Source: Maylandia zebra (Eukaryota > Chordata > Actinopteri > Cichliformes > Cichlidae). Taken from it: a DNA stretch of 64,000 nt. The notes beneath the pieces are model-generated. The model searched no databases. It was not told where the DNA came from and saw only the letters and a list, made by a program, of their open reading frames with translations. How positions within the stretch are numbered: the first letter of the stretch is position 1; each line of letters starts with the position of its first letter. The stretch is taken from NCBI RefSeq assembly GCF_041146795.1, contig NC_135172.1:12576137-12640136 (forward strand), in the 5' to 3' direction. Of this stretch, positions 1 to 9,416 are shown in pieces. The translations under genes were made by a program, and so were the position numbers.

Positions 1-168
1 GACCCAGACCCTGCAGCCAAGGTGAGAGACGACAAATATGATAACCCACACCAGCTGTGCTTAACTCTGTAAGTTCCCAGTATTCCCTGAAACCATCACG
101 TGTGACACAGTTTACATCAGACGTGATGCAGCTGACGTCAACACTGACCTTCTTGTGGTAACAGAGAC

Positions 169-1146
169 TTAAAAAAATAATAATAAAGCAACAAAGTGGG
201 TCGCTCTTTGACAGTAAATTCCAGTGCGGTCCGCTCCAATCTCCTCAGGCTGACTCTCTTCTAGGCTCTCCTGACTGTTCCCTTTACATGCTGATGATGT
301 GTCTTGTAAATCTGGATCCCTTTCCAGCAGGACGCTCCTCTTTTTCAGACAGTACCTCAGCTGCTCTCTCTCCTGACAGTCAGCTGTCCACCTCTGCATG
401 GCCAGTCGAGCCAGCGCCGGCATTTGAGGCAGAGCTCGGAGCAGAGCGGGCAGCCAGGCTGAGCACGGAGCAGAGATTGAAGGTCGCAAACTGACATCCA
501 CGTCTTCCAGAGAGCCCAGACCTCCTGCTGCAAACAGACTGCACCAACCGTTGTCTCCCACCAAGCTGTTGTAGGACAGATCCAGTGCACGGAGTGAGGA
601 GAGACAGCCCCGTCTGCACACGGCAGCTGCACAGAGGAAGAGGACCCATTGATAACTGATCACTTTATGCCTGTTCACTTTACTGTTTTGTTCACAATGT
701 TTCTGATGGAGACAAAAATAACACCGAATAGTTTCATTGTTTTGTTTTATACGACAGCTACAGATGCTGGCAGCATGAAATAAATGAAAGAAATATCAAT
801 TTCCTTCAGGCTTTACTTGTCTTAATATACATTTATGCAGCCTAATGATCCACTACAGACCAAAAAAGAAAAAGTATAATGTCATTGTGTGTTAGTTACC
901 CAGATGTTGCATGTCATCAGTGGTGAGCTCGCAGCTGCAAAGACGGAGCTCGCTGACGACTGATGGCTGCAGAGCATCCAGCAGGAGCGCCAAGTGACCG
1001 CCAACCACTTTACACCAGGAAATATCCACCGTGCGCAGATAGGACACCGCCAGGGCTGATGCATAAACACAAAGTTTTCACCATTTCAGGCTAGAGGGTG
1101 GAAGAGGTATTCAGGGAGAATGACTTGAAGGAAAACTTCTATAAAT

Positions 1147-1209
<63 letters not shown>

Positions 1210-1557
1210 CCAGAGCAGTGAAGGACTCGTTGCTCATGTAGCAGCTGTTGAATGGCAGCCGCCTCATTTGTGTCGCAGGGAGGGCGGAGACCAGCAGGTG
1301 GACCACACCTCCCACTTCCTTATTGGATGACACATCAAGCTCGGTCAGTGCAGTGAGAGAGGGCAGCACCTGGACTGAAAAACAACGAGTCACATGACTG
1401 CTGCAGCGAGCATGCGATTAGTGTCCGGCGTGTGAGATTGGTAGCAACTGACTCAGAGCCTCTAGATCATCTCGCGTGAGGCAACACAGGTGGAGGTCGA
1501 GTCTCTCCAGGTGTGTGACGTGAGCCAGGTGAAAGGTGAGGCGGCTCAGTCCACCAG
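169..1557 (-). CDS. LRR protein, 3' terminal exons (left arm copy)
   Basis: Five coding segments on the minus strand have consensus splice edges: 1453-1557, 1210-1374, 900-1055 and a terminal exon 169-626 with its stop at 169-171. Phases are compatible throughout (a phase-1 junction each time). The product is leucine-rich repeats with unit cores such as LDVSSN, VDISWC, LRLCSC and LDLSYN, ending in an acidic, Ser-rich tail. The repeat style resembles LRRC31-type proteins more than fish NLRs, but I am not certain. In this arm the terminal exon is intact. The first LRR exon lies about 140 bp downstream of a HECT exon on the same strand and in compatible phase, so the two could be spliced together. 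Confidence 0.6.
1148..1206. repeat. (GT)n microsatellite
   Basis: A run of nearly 30 GT units lies in the intron between two LRR exons. The mirror position in the right arm (about 30298-30314) has only about eight units. This accounts for the 38-bp length difference between the arms here. Confidence 0.95.
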
Positions 1558-1699
1558 CTAGAAGCAGCTTTACAGTATATTAATCAGAACAATGCTGCTC
1601 TCTAATGTATCTTGGTAAAGCGCAGAAAAATCTAATGTTTTATATGATACAGTGTGATTTCAGTAACATATCATAATGGAGGCTTCAGCAAGTACTTAC

Positions 1700-3114
1700 G
1701 AAGGAAATCTTTCCTCTGCTCTTCAGTTAGTTCATCAAATACCTCCCAAAACATCTGTATGGTGGGGTGGCGGTCATGATATCTCCAACCATAACTTGTG
1801 TTCTGAAAACAGTGAAAATGACTGTTATAATCATAGAGTTTGTAAGGTCAGGCATACACTATGTTGCCAAAAGTATTCCCTAACACATCCAAATCATTCA
1901 ATTAATGTGTTCCAATCACTTCCATGGACACAGGTGTATTAGATCAAGCACCTAGGCATGCAGACTACTTCTACAAACATGTGTGAAAGGACGAGTCGCT
2001 CTCAGGAACTGAATGAATTCCAGCATGGTAATGTGATAGGATGCACCAGTGCAACAAGTCCAGTCATGAAATTTCCTCGCTATTAAATATTCCATAGTCA
2101 GCTGTTAGTGATATTATAACAAAGTGGAAGTAATTGGAAATGACAGCGAGTCAGCTGATGCTAAGGCTCATAGTGCACTTAAGTCACCAATATCTGCAGT
2201 CTGCTGTTGTTACAGATGTCCAAACTTCATTGGTTTCCATGGCTGAGCAGCTGCATCCCAGCCTTACACTGACAAACACAATGCAAAGCGTCAGATGGAG
2301 TGATTTAAGCATCTCAACACTGGACTCTAAAGCAGTGGAGATGTGTTTACTGGAGTGACGAATCACACTTCTCTGACTGGCAATCCGATGGATGTGTCAG
2401 GGTTTGGTGGTTGCCAGAAGTACTTGTCTGACTGCACTGTGCCAAGTGTAAAGTGTGGGCATGTGTGCACATGGCTGGGCACCAGTGCACAATACAAGGT
2501 CCATAAAGACATGGATGAGTGAGTTTGGTGTAGAAGAACTGGACTAGCCTGCACAGAGTCCTGACCTCAACCTGATAGAACATCTTTGGGATGAATTAGA
2601 GCAGCAACTGTGAGCCAGGCCTTCTCCTCCAACGTCAGTGTCTGACACCATAAATGCACCTCTGGAAGAATAGTCAAAAAATTCCCATAAACACACCTAA
2701 ACCTTGTGGAAAGCTTTCCCAGAAGAGTGGAAGCAGTTATAGCTGCGAAGGGTGGGCTGACTATTATATTATACTATCATACAAAAGTCTGGATTAAGAC
2801 TGAGATGTGACTCAAGTTCATATTTGTGTTAAAGCAGCCGGCTGAATGCTTTTGACAGTATGCAGTACACAGTTATTGTGCTACAGGACAGCTGTGAAAC
2901 TACAGCCTGTGTCTGTTTGGCTGACTGTACCTGTTTGAACTTTTCCCAGTCATGCACGTCCTGGCCGACCAGCACTCCCTGCAGCTCCTCTGGTCGAAAC
3001 AGCCTCACCAAATCCTGCTCACACACCAGGAAGAAGCCTCGCTTGAACTCCTGGAACAGACTCTCCACTGATGTGTTGAAGGCATGATTCACATAGGCCT
3101 CCACAAACTCCTTC
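1700..3114 (-). pseudogene. Two HECT-domain exons of a HERC-like gene (left arm)
   Basis: Exons at 2931-3114 (184 nt) and 1700-1802 (103 nt) have good splice sites and encode part of the HECT fold: the KEFVEAYV segment, then FRPEEL and DWEKF, then WRYHDRHPTIQMFWEVF. This matches the region before the catalytic C-lobe in HERC3/4-type E3 ligases. The exon with the active-site cysteine is absent; after the second exon the intron runs into LRR exons. A Tc1 remnant sits in the intron between the two exons. The copy cannot encode a working ligase alone. It could contribute to a HECT-LRR chimera. Confidence 0.8.
1855..2790 (+). mobile_element. Tc1-like DNA transposon remnant (left arm)
   Basis: The start reads CACTATGTTGCCAAAAGTAT, a typical fish Tc1-like terminus. 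It is followed by recognisable but broken transposase sequence, including a WSDESHFS-like block around 2350 in which the second catalytic Asp would lie. Stops, frameshifts and internal deletions are numerous, and the far terminus is missing. Compared with the copies at 9821 and 28585, this one lost about 141 bp and gained a short filler near 2460. Confidence 0.75.
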
Positions 3115-3199
3115 CTGTTTAGGAGGGAAAATGTTAAATTAGCAAACATTTCACAGAGACAAAGGTGCTGCAGATGAACCTCACAAACACTTCATGTTT

Positions 3200-4055
3200 T
3201 ATATTTACCTCATATTAAGACCTACTAAGGACCTGATTGTTTTTAATTATGTCCTGATACATAAAACCTGAGAGCTCACATAACTGCATATGCTCAGAAT
3301 AGACAGCACACATGGATACAAATTACTGCCTTGCAGCAGCAATCTTCAGACCATCACTATGAGCTCCATACAAGGTTACACTGTTCCTGTTATTAACAGC
3401 AGGGGGCACTATCAGCCACAGACTGGGAGCCAGATATGCTCTGCTGGTGCCTCATTGTTACAGAGGAAAGACTCTATAGTGAGAAACAGCTGAGGGGGAA
3501 ACACTGATCTGGAAACGTCTGAGTGTTACAGAGGATATACATAGCACTGTGGTTCAGTGTCACACAATCACAAACAAATACAGCAAAGTACTAAAAAGGG
3601 TGTTGCCTCCAAAGATTGCTTTTACTGGTTTGGAGCTTAGGAGGCTTAATAACAACAGGCATGAATGAAGACAGATCAGAACAGCTGTTTGATCACAGCA
3701 TCCAGTACCAACACAATCATCCACACTCAAGAGCCTGTTGGCTTCAGAGTCAGCAGCTGAATGTCTAAAATATCAAATGTCATTTTTGGTCCATCAGCTA
3801 CAGCATGAACTGCTTAAAGTGAGAAGCAGCCTGAAGCCCGACAGATTCATCTTTCCAGACTGAAAATATCTCAGAGTGAACCGAGTGGTGCGTTTTCAGG
3901 GTGATCTCACAAAGTCAAATCCCTTTAATGATGTTCTGTCCTGTCTTCCTCTATCAAAAGCACACAAACACTATAAAACATTGTTTCGGTGCTTTGGGGT
4001 TTTGTTTTCTACACAGAGGTATAGCACGACTAGACCCTAAAGGCAGGCTGCTCAC
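3200..4055. other. Intron or intergenic DNA between HECT and KIF1B exons
   Basis: No convincing gene or known element is visible here. The same sequence lies at 27320-28175 in the other arm. Short ORFs are present but have no family motifs. Confidence 0.5.
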
Positions 4056-4140
4056 CTACAACCAGCTCACGAACATCTTTCCAATGGAGCTCGCTGCCCT
4101 TCTCGTGGATGAGGGTCACTGTGATCCTCCGCTGGATCCC
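4056..4140 (-). pseudogene. Single KIF1B-type kinesin exon (left arm)
   Basis: An 85-nt exon flanked by AG and GT encodes [10 protein letters not shown]...[18 protein letters not shown], which is the conserved stalk segment of kinesin-3 KIF1B/KIF1A proteins. No neighbouring KIF1B exon lies in the arm. Other KIF1B exons occur at 56.9-58.8 kb. Splicing from the adjacent GSS exon into this one gives a stop codon within about nine codons, so an in-frame fusion is not supported. Confidence 0.8.
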
Positions 4141-4287
4141 CTGCAGCAAACATAACAGGAGCTCAGGATCACAGTGAGCACAGCTAGAGCAACATTACGC
4201 TTTAAAAGAAGATATTCAACTGTGTACAAAGGAAGCAGTTACCACTGTGTGAGTAATAAGGAAACAACATGTGCACCAATCCTGTAC

Positions 4288-4391
4288 CTGGGGAGCACTT
4301 GCTGAACCTTCTTGGTACCAGCCAGGTGAGCGCTGATATCTGGACACTTCACAGCTCGAGAGCGCTCCATGAGGAGACGAGCATCCCAGCT
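4288..4391 (-). pseudogene. Partial glutathione synthetase exon (left arm)
   Basis: The exon begins after a good acceptor and encodes the GSS segment with [15 protein letters not shown] and LAGTKKVQQ. It is identical in layout to 54383-54486, but there the coding sequence continues into LDRFF...LADLYTLDM. Here it breaks at CCCAG and runs into GTACAGG, so the breakpoint lies inside the exon. Flanking intron to about 4667 also matches the 54.1-kb locus. It is a fragment with no coding capacity of its own. Confidence 0.85.
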
Positions 4392-5224
4392 CTGCAATGG
4401 AAAACAGACAATGAATTCTCTGCTTTTTATCATTAGATGTATTTCTGTATTAAAAAATTCCGTTTATTGGGCCACTTTGTGCTAGAAGAATTTTTCCAGC
4501 ATAAAATAGCCTCTATCATTTCACTAACTAACTTATTTCACTGCTGCTAATGACGTTTCACAAACTGTCACAGGTTTTTTAGCTTCGTTCGTATAAACTT
4601 TCTTGTGGTTGAGATTCTCGAGAAAACAGCCAGCACACTGAGCAGCAGAGGGTGACAACAGTTGGTTTATAATACGCTGAGATTTGACAGACAGAGACAG
4701 AAGAATGAAGGAGAACAACACAGAGTCACGCTATCAAGGAGAACCTGGACGGTAGATTCAGCAGTTTGGCTTGAAGCTTGCAAACTGTTTTAACTTGTTA
4801 TGTCCGATTAAGTTTTCCTTCCAGGATGCTCGCCAGTTTTCTTTCACTTGTTTCCTGCCAGCAGAATGCATACACAGCTGCAGTAACTACACACAATGTT
4901 GCAGAAAACATGGAGCAGCAACAAACATGTGTTGGTCTCTAATCACCCATTCAAACTCACACAGCGACAGGTCTGTGGTCACTTATATCAGCCAATCAGG
5001 GCTAGACTTGGTGTTGCTTAGCAGGGAAAGAAATAAACTCAATGATAATGACGCTCCAGTTTCTCATGAATACGAATCACTTTAAGCAAGTCTGCAGGTT
5101 TCATTTAGTGTTTTTAACTAAACTCTTTGATGTAATCATTCTGAGTGCAAATCAAAAGTTGGACCTGTTCAGAAGTGTAGTTGTCGGGCATGTAACCGTT
5201 CCTGAAACACGCCACAGTTTGCCG

Positions 5225-5707
5225 TCCCTGAAGTGAAAGTGACACAAAAGACACAATCCATGTCGACACACAGCGACCTCCATCTCCTCTTCATCCAGTT
5301 TGGAGGCCTTCCTTGAAGTCTCTCGTGCTGCTGTCCACTGGGAATCCCCACATGTGCCTCTTCCCCGTGTCTACGACATGTAACAAATATAATAAAATAG
5401 CAAGAAATTATAAAGTAAATGACAAGATTTTCCATTTACTCTAATTTAACAGTAGTCATCTTGCAGAAGACAGTCGTTTGGTTACTATAGTAAAAACTAT
5501 TATGTCACACAAACACAAACACAAAGAACATCAACAATGAGCACCTTTCTTTTTGCTGAAAGTGATATAGCTTTCTGTTACCATCAACTGAAACCGCCAA
5601 CATTTCAGGTGTGCATGCTGGGCAGCTGAAGCTGACATCACAGCACAGCTGCTCTTCCTCATCAAGAAAGCTGTGCTGCAGTGCATCGCTTTTGGCACGC
5701 CCAGTCT
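5225..5707 (-). mobile_element. KDZ/Zisupton-type transposase remnant (left arm)
   Basis: Two coding blocks on the minus strand recall KDZ transposases. One has a CxxC segment followed by VSVDGNRKLY, as in the CxC domain. The other, in a different frame, has SQWTAARETSRKASK followed by EEEMEVAVCRHG, which resembles the conserved core start of Zisupton-type transposases. The coding sequence is broken between and after the blocks. The mirror copy is at 25668-26150. The family call rests on these motifs only. Confidence 0.55.
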
Positions 5708-5802
5708 GTATGTACAGAAACATAACAGAGGAGTAAATATTTGCATCTGCTTATTGAAAAACAATATCAAAGAAATACTTCACTCAGCCTTCCCCCACAC
5801 TT

Positions 5803-6238
5803 GCAGTTGCTTGCAAAAGTATTCGCCCCCCTCAGATCTGTGGCAAGATCTGAAACTGCTGTTCACAAACGCTGTCCATCTAATCTGACTGAGCTGGAGC
5901 TGTTTTGCAAAGAAGAATGGGCAAAGATTTCAGTCTCTAGATGTGCAAAGCTGGTAGAGACAGACCCTAAAAGACTGGCAGCTGTAACTGCAGCAAAAGG
6001 TGGTTCTACAAAGTATTGAGTCAGGGGGCTGAATAATTACGCACACCCCACTTTGCAGTTATTTATTTGTAAAAAATGTTTGGAATCATGTATGATTTTC
6101 CTTCCACTTCTCACGTGTGCACCACTTTGTGTTGGTCTTTCACGTGGAAGTCCAATAAAATTGATTCATGTTTGTGGCTGTAATGTGACAAAATGTGGAA
6201 AAGTTCAAGGGGGCCGAATACTTTTGCAAGCCACTGTA
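5803..6238. mobile_element. Non-autonomous Tc1/mariner element (left arm)
   Basis: The ends are imperfect inverted repeats: GTTGCTTGCAAAAGTATTCG at the left and its counterpart CGAATACTTTTGCAAGCCAC at the right, with TA at the right edge. The 436-bp body has no transposase ORF. This is a common fish Tc1-derived MITE design. The mirror copy is at 25137-25572. Confidence 0.85.
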
Positions 6239-6865
6239 GTACCACGCTCCAACAGTTTTGCAAACTAGAGGCCATCCTGCTACACATAAAATATATCAGT
6301 GTCATAAATGTTAGTTTAGTCACGTGTTTGTTTATTATCCTTATTGTTTTATCTGGGACTGTTTGCAAACATCTCAGAGAGAGGAGACACCAGCATCTGA
6401 ACAGAGACTCAAACCAGCAACCTGCAGCTCCCTGCTTGGCTGCTCCAGTTTTCTCCTCTCTCATGTTGCCCACCAGTGATTTCTAGCTGCCCACCCACAC
6501 AGCAGGCTAGAATATGCACTGAGCCTCAGCACCATGGTTGCAATACTTGGACATGTTTTCTTTATTAAATAATGAACCAGACCCCAAAAAGTAAACAGCT
6601 GTTATTGCTAGGCAACGGGAGCAGCATTTGGTGATGCAGCACCTGACATTCCTGACCATGTGGGCGGAGCATGCATGGAATGGAATGTTTTGTAGAACTG
6701 TGCAACACAAGCACTTAGTTACAGCATTTTTCATTTTATCCAGACACAGCTAGAGACACATCTACAGCAGCATCTCTGTGCAGGACAGACGACGGTTGAA
6801 GAAAAAAACACATCGAAAACTTCACTTCTCTACAAAACTTTGGTTCCTTTGTTTAAAAGGCCAAA

Positions 6866-7933
6866 ATGAATCAAGGGAGATCGAGAAGAGGATTGGTGAG
6901 TGCGTCACCATACAGTACAGAACAGTCTGAGCTGATTAAACTACGAGAAGAATTTCAAATAATACAGGCTGAAAATGTCAAATTAAAAGAAGTGGCAGAA
7001 GAATCAAGAGGAGAAGCTGAAAATTCAAAGTTTGAAACCGAAGTAGTATTGAAGGAATTACTGCATGTGGGTCTAAAGCTTAAAGGAGAGAAGATGGGAA
7101 AACAACAAGCAGAAAATGAGAATGAAAACATCAAGAAAGAACTGTTGGAAGCTCAAAAAGCATTGCAGGAAGAGAAAAGCACAGCACAAGAAGCTAAAAA
7201 TAAATATCAAACTGCAAAGAAGGAGGCAGAAAATGTGATGCAGGAATTACAGGAGGTGCAGGAAGCTTTTGAAGGGGAGAAAAGGAAAATGCAGTTGGCA
7301 GCACAAGAAGCTGAAAATGTAACGGCTGAAGCTGAAATACTCAGGAAGGAATTACTGCATGTAAAGCAACAACTTGAAGAGGAGAAAAAACGTAAACACG
7401 AGGCAGAAAATGAGATTGAAAATATGAAGAAAGAATTGTTGGAAGCTCAAAAAGTGTTGGAGGAAGAGAAATTTAAAATACAGGAAGCAAAGAAAGAAAT
7501 GGAAAATACAAAGAGTTTCACTCAAAACATGAGGAAGAAGTTGCTGGAAACAGAGGAAGAAATAGAAAAAGAGACACATGGAAAATGGGAGGCAAAACAG
7601 GAAAGTGAAACTCTGAAGAAGAAACTGATGAAAGTGCAAGAAGAACTTGCAGAAGAGAAAATTGAGTTGAAGGTATTCAAGAAAGAAACGACAGCCTCTG
7701 AGGTGACCAAGAAAGGCTGCAAAGATGCACTTAAAGAAATGCAAAAGCACAAAAAGGAAGCTAAAGAGCTCCTGAAACAGAAAGTCAAACTGGCCAAACA
7801 GCAGCTGAAAGAAGCATTTAAAGACGCCGAGGAGCAGCTAAACAAAACTTTAAAAGAGCTGAAGGCAAAAGAAAAAGAAAAGAAAGCCGAGGACAGGAGT
7901 GGATTCTGGAGCAGACTGCTGAGAAAAAACTGA
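6866..7933 (+). CDS. Coiled-coil protein, single exon, unknown function (copy 1)
   Basis: The 355-codon uninterrupted ORF starts at an ATG in a fair context (CCAAAATGAA). After a 25-residue basic and Ser-rich start, residues about 26-300 are nearly all Glu, Lys, Gln, Leu and Ala, as expected for a long coiled coil. KELLHV occurs at residues 63 and 161, exactly 14 heptads apart, and KELLEAQK at 91 and 179, so the rod arose partly by internal duplication. Residues 300-340 are very Lys-rich, and the end is SGFWSRLLRKN. No signal peptide or membrane segment is seen. AATAAA lies at 8083. The absence of introns could mean a retrocopy. The mirror copy differs at one residue (Glu52 to Lys). Confidence 0.7.
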   Translation: MNQGRSRRGLVSASPYSTEQSELIKLREEFQIIQAENVKLKEVAEESRGEAENSKFETEVVLKELLHVGLKLKGEKMGKQQAENENENIKKELLEAQKALQEEKSTAQEAKNKYQTAKKEAENVMQELQEVQEAFEGEKRKMQLAAQEAENVTAEAEILRKELLHVKQQLEEEKKRKHEAENEIENMKKELLEAQKVLEEEKFKIQEAKKEMENTKSFTQNMRKKLLETEEEIEKETHGKWEAKQESETLKKKLMKVQEELAEEKIELKVFKKETTASEVTKKGCKDALKEMQKHKKEAKELLKQKVKLAKQQLKEAFKDAEEQLNKTLKELKAKEKEKKAEDRSGFWSRLLRKN

Positions 7934-8238
7934 CCCAGCAGCATCAAGTTTAAGGAGAGCAATAGTTTCTTCCTCCTTCCCCCTCTCTCAACCTTTCTTT
8001 CACAAAAATCCCCCCAAACTTGACTTGGGACGTTTGTTTGTTTTTAAAAACTCTATTCTGAATACATGTACTGAAATACACAAATAAAAATGCCATAACT
8101 TGACCTCACGTTGCCGGCTTCTTTTCTTGTGTGTCTGTGGATGTAAAACAGTAACACACTTTCTGCTCTGTGTGTTTTTAATTGTAAATAAATGCAATAT
8201 ATCTTCATTTTAAAAACTTCTGCTCTAAATCTTTTTTT

Positions 8239-8460
8239 AGCAAAATGCTTTTTTTGCCCCTTCCTGATTTCTTATGTTTTAACATGTTTGTTACATTTAC
8301 ATGTTTCCGATTTCAAGTGTTAACACAGATGGTCAGAGACAGAGGTCTGGACAGCTCTTTCCCTTTATTTGTATTTATTCAGGTTATTTTTATACTCAAA
8401 AATCCATCCACAAGCTTCAACGCGTCCAGAACTCTGCTGCCCGTATCATCACCAGGACCC
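8239..8460 (+). mobile_element. L2-like LINE fragment cut by the arm breakpoint
   Basis: It encodes the segment with KLQRVQNSAARIITR, typical of the end of fish L2/CR1-like reverse transcriptase ORFs, and stops abruptly at 8460. The right-arm copy continues for another 500 bp, so this one was truncated by the rearrangement. Confidence 0.75.
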
Positions 8461-9414
8461 TGCGGCTTTTAGTCAGGTGCGGCTTTTCTATAGATTGTCC
8501 ATGATTTTTGTGATATCGTAAGACGATTTGTTTTGTTTGTTCCGCTGTTGTACGGCACTACGTTGCCTGGCGGAAGGATCGGGGTTCAAGAGTGGTATGT
8601 TGGTCACATGTCCATCCGCCAGGCAACATAGTGCCGTACAAGTAGCGCGAAAAACAAACTTCAAAGTAGCGCTATGCGTTCAGCGGGAGTCGTGGATGAC
8701 GAGCGGCGATAAACTTGCGAAAAGCAAGTTGTGCTCAACTCTACCGGTGGATTCTGACAGCGTGGAAAAGTGTGCAAACATCCACGATCACCAACGGATT
8801 TCGAAGGGCTGGACTGCTGCATGATGAAGAGGAGGACACCGCCACGGCCCTTCAGAGGGTGTTCGACTCCGACACTGACAATGACAATGAGGATTATCTT
8901 TGGTTTTGAAAGTGACAACGAAGGAAAGAAGCTGAGAGTGGATGACGAAGCCATCCTGAGCCTGTTCGTTTCCGACACTGGAGAAGAGGACTTTGGTGGT
9001 TTTAGTGCGCAGGAAGATGGTGGTGAATGACTGAGTTTTCTTCTTGTTAAAGCCGTGTCACTGCACCTGAGCCTAAAAGGTAGTCTGAATCTATTTTTCT
9101 GGTGTGCTGTAGGTTACTGTTATGTACTACATTTGTTACTCATTTATGAAGCACAGCACATGTGCAAATATGTACCCATAACTTGATTTTCAAAATATTA
9201 ATAAAAGGGGTGTGTCTCCAAACAGCCATCTCTTTCCTGACAATTCGCTTTGTGCATATTCTCTTACTTATGATAAGTCAATATTGAAACACCTGCGGCT
9301 TTTGGTCAGGTGCGGCTAATGTATGTACAAAACAGGATTTTCCCCTGATTTTAGCTTGTGCGGCTAATATTCAGGTGCGCTTTGTAGTCCGGGAAATACG
9401 GTAAGCATATAAAA
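8461..9414 (+). mobile_element. 3' remnant of a pogo/Tigger-like DNA transposon
   Basis: The right end carries the run TAGTCCGGGAAATACGGTA, a common fish transposon terminus. Upstream is the end of a DDE transposase: WILTAWKSV, then ITNGFRRAGL, then an acidic tail (FDSDTDNDNEDY and, after a frameshift, LFVSDTGEEDFGGF) with a stop near 9028. The 5' part is missing. A CTGCGGCTTTT...GTGCGGCT motif occurs in direct orientation at 8460-8486 and 9294-9320. The element separates the inner edge of the left arm from the third HECT copy. Confidence 0.6.
8548..8641. repeat. 27-bp inverted repeat (hairpin)
   Basis: Bases 8548-8574 (starting TTGTACGGCACTACGTTGCC) and 8615-8641 are reverse complements with one mismatch, separated by 40 bp. 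The hairpin interrupts the transposase remnant and may mark a small nested element or its footprint. Confidence 0.9.
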
Positions 9415-9416
9415 CA

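Larger units (their letters stand above)
428..8460 (+). repeat. Left arm of large inverted duplication
   Basis: This segment is the reverse complement of 22915-31038. Paired coordinates sum to 31375 over most of the arm. The sum becomes 31504 outward of about 2460, where the left arm has lost a net 129 bp inside a Tc1 remnant, and 31466 outward of the GT microsatellite, which is 38 bp longer here. Only scattered substitutions are visible; the 355-codon ORF differs by one residue. The inner edge falls inside an L2-like LINE: base 8460 is the last match, and 8461 enters unrelated DNA. The outer match stops at about 428, inside an LRR exon that is intact on this side. Confidence 0.95.

Noticed and set aside
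1148-1206. CRISPR-like or regulatory repeat array
   Set aside because: It is a plain GT microsatellite in a eukaryotic intron, with no unique spacers.
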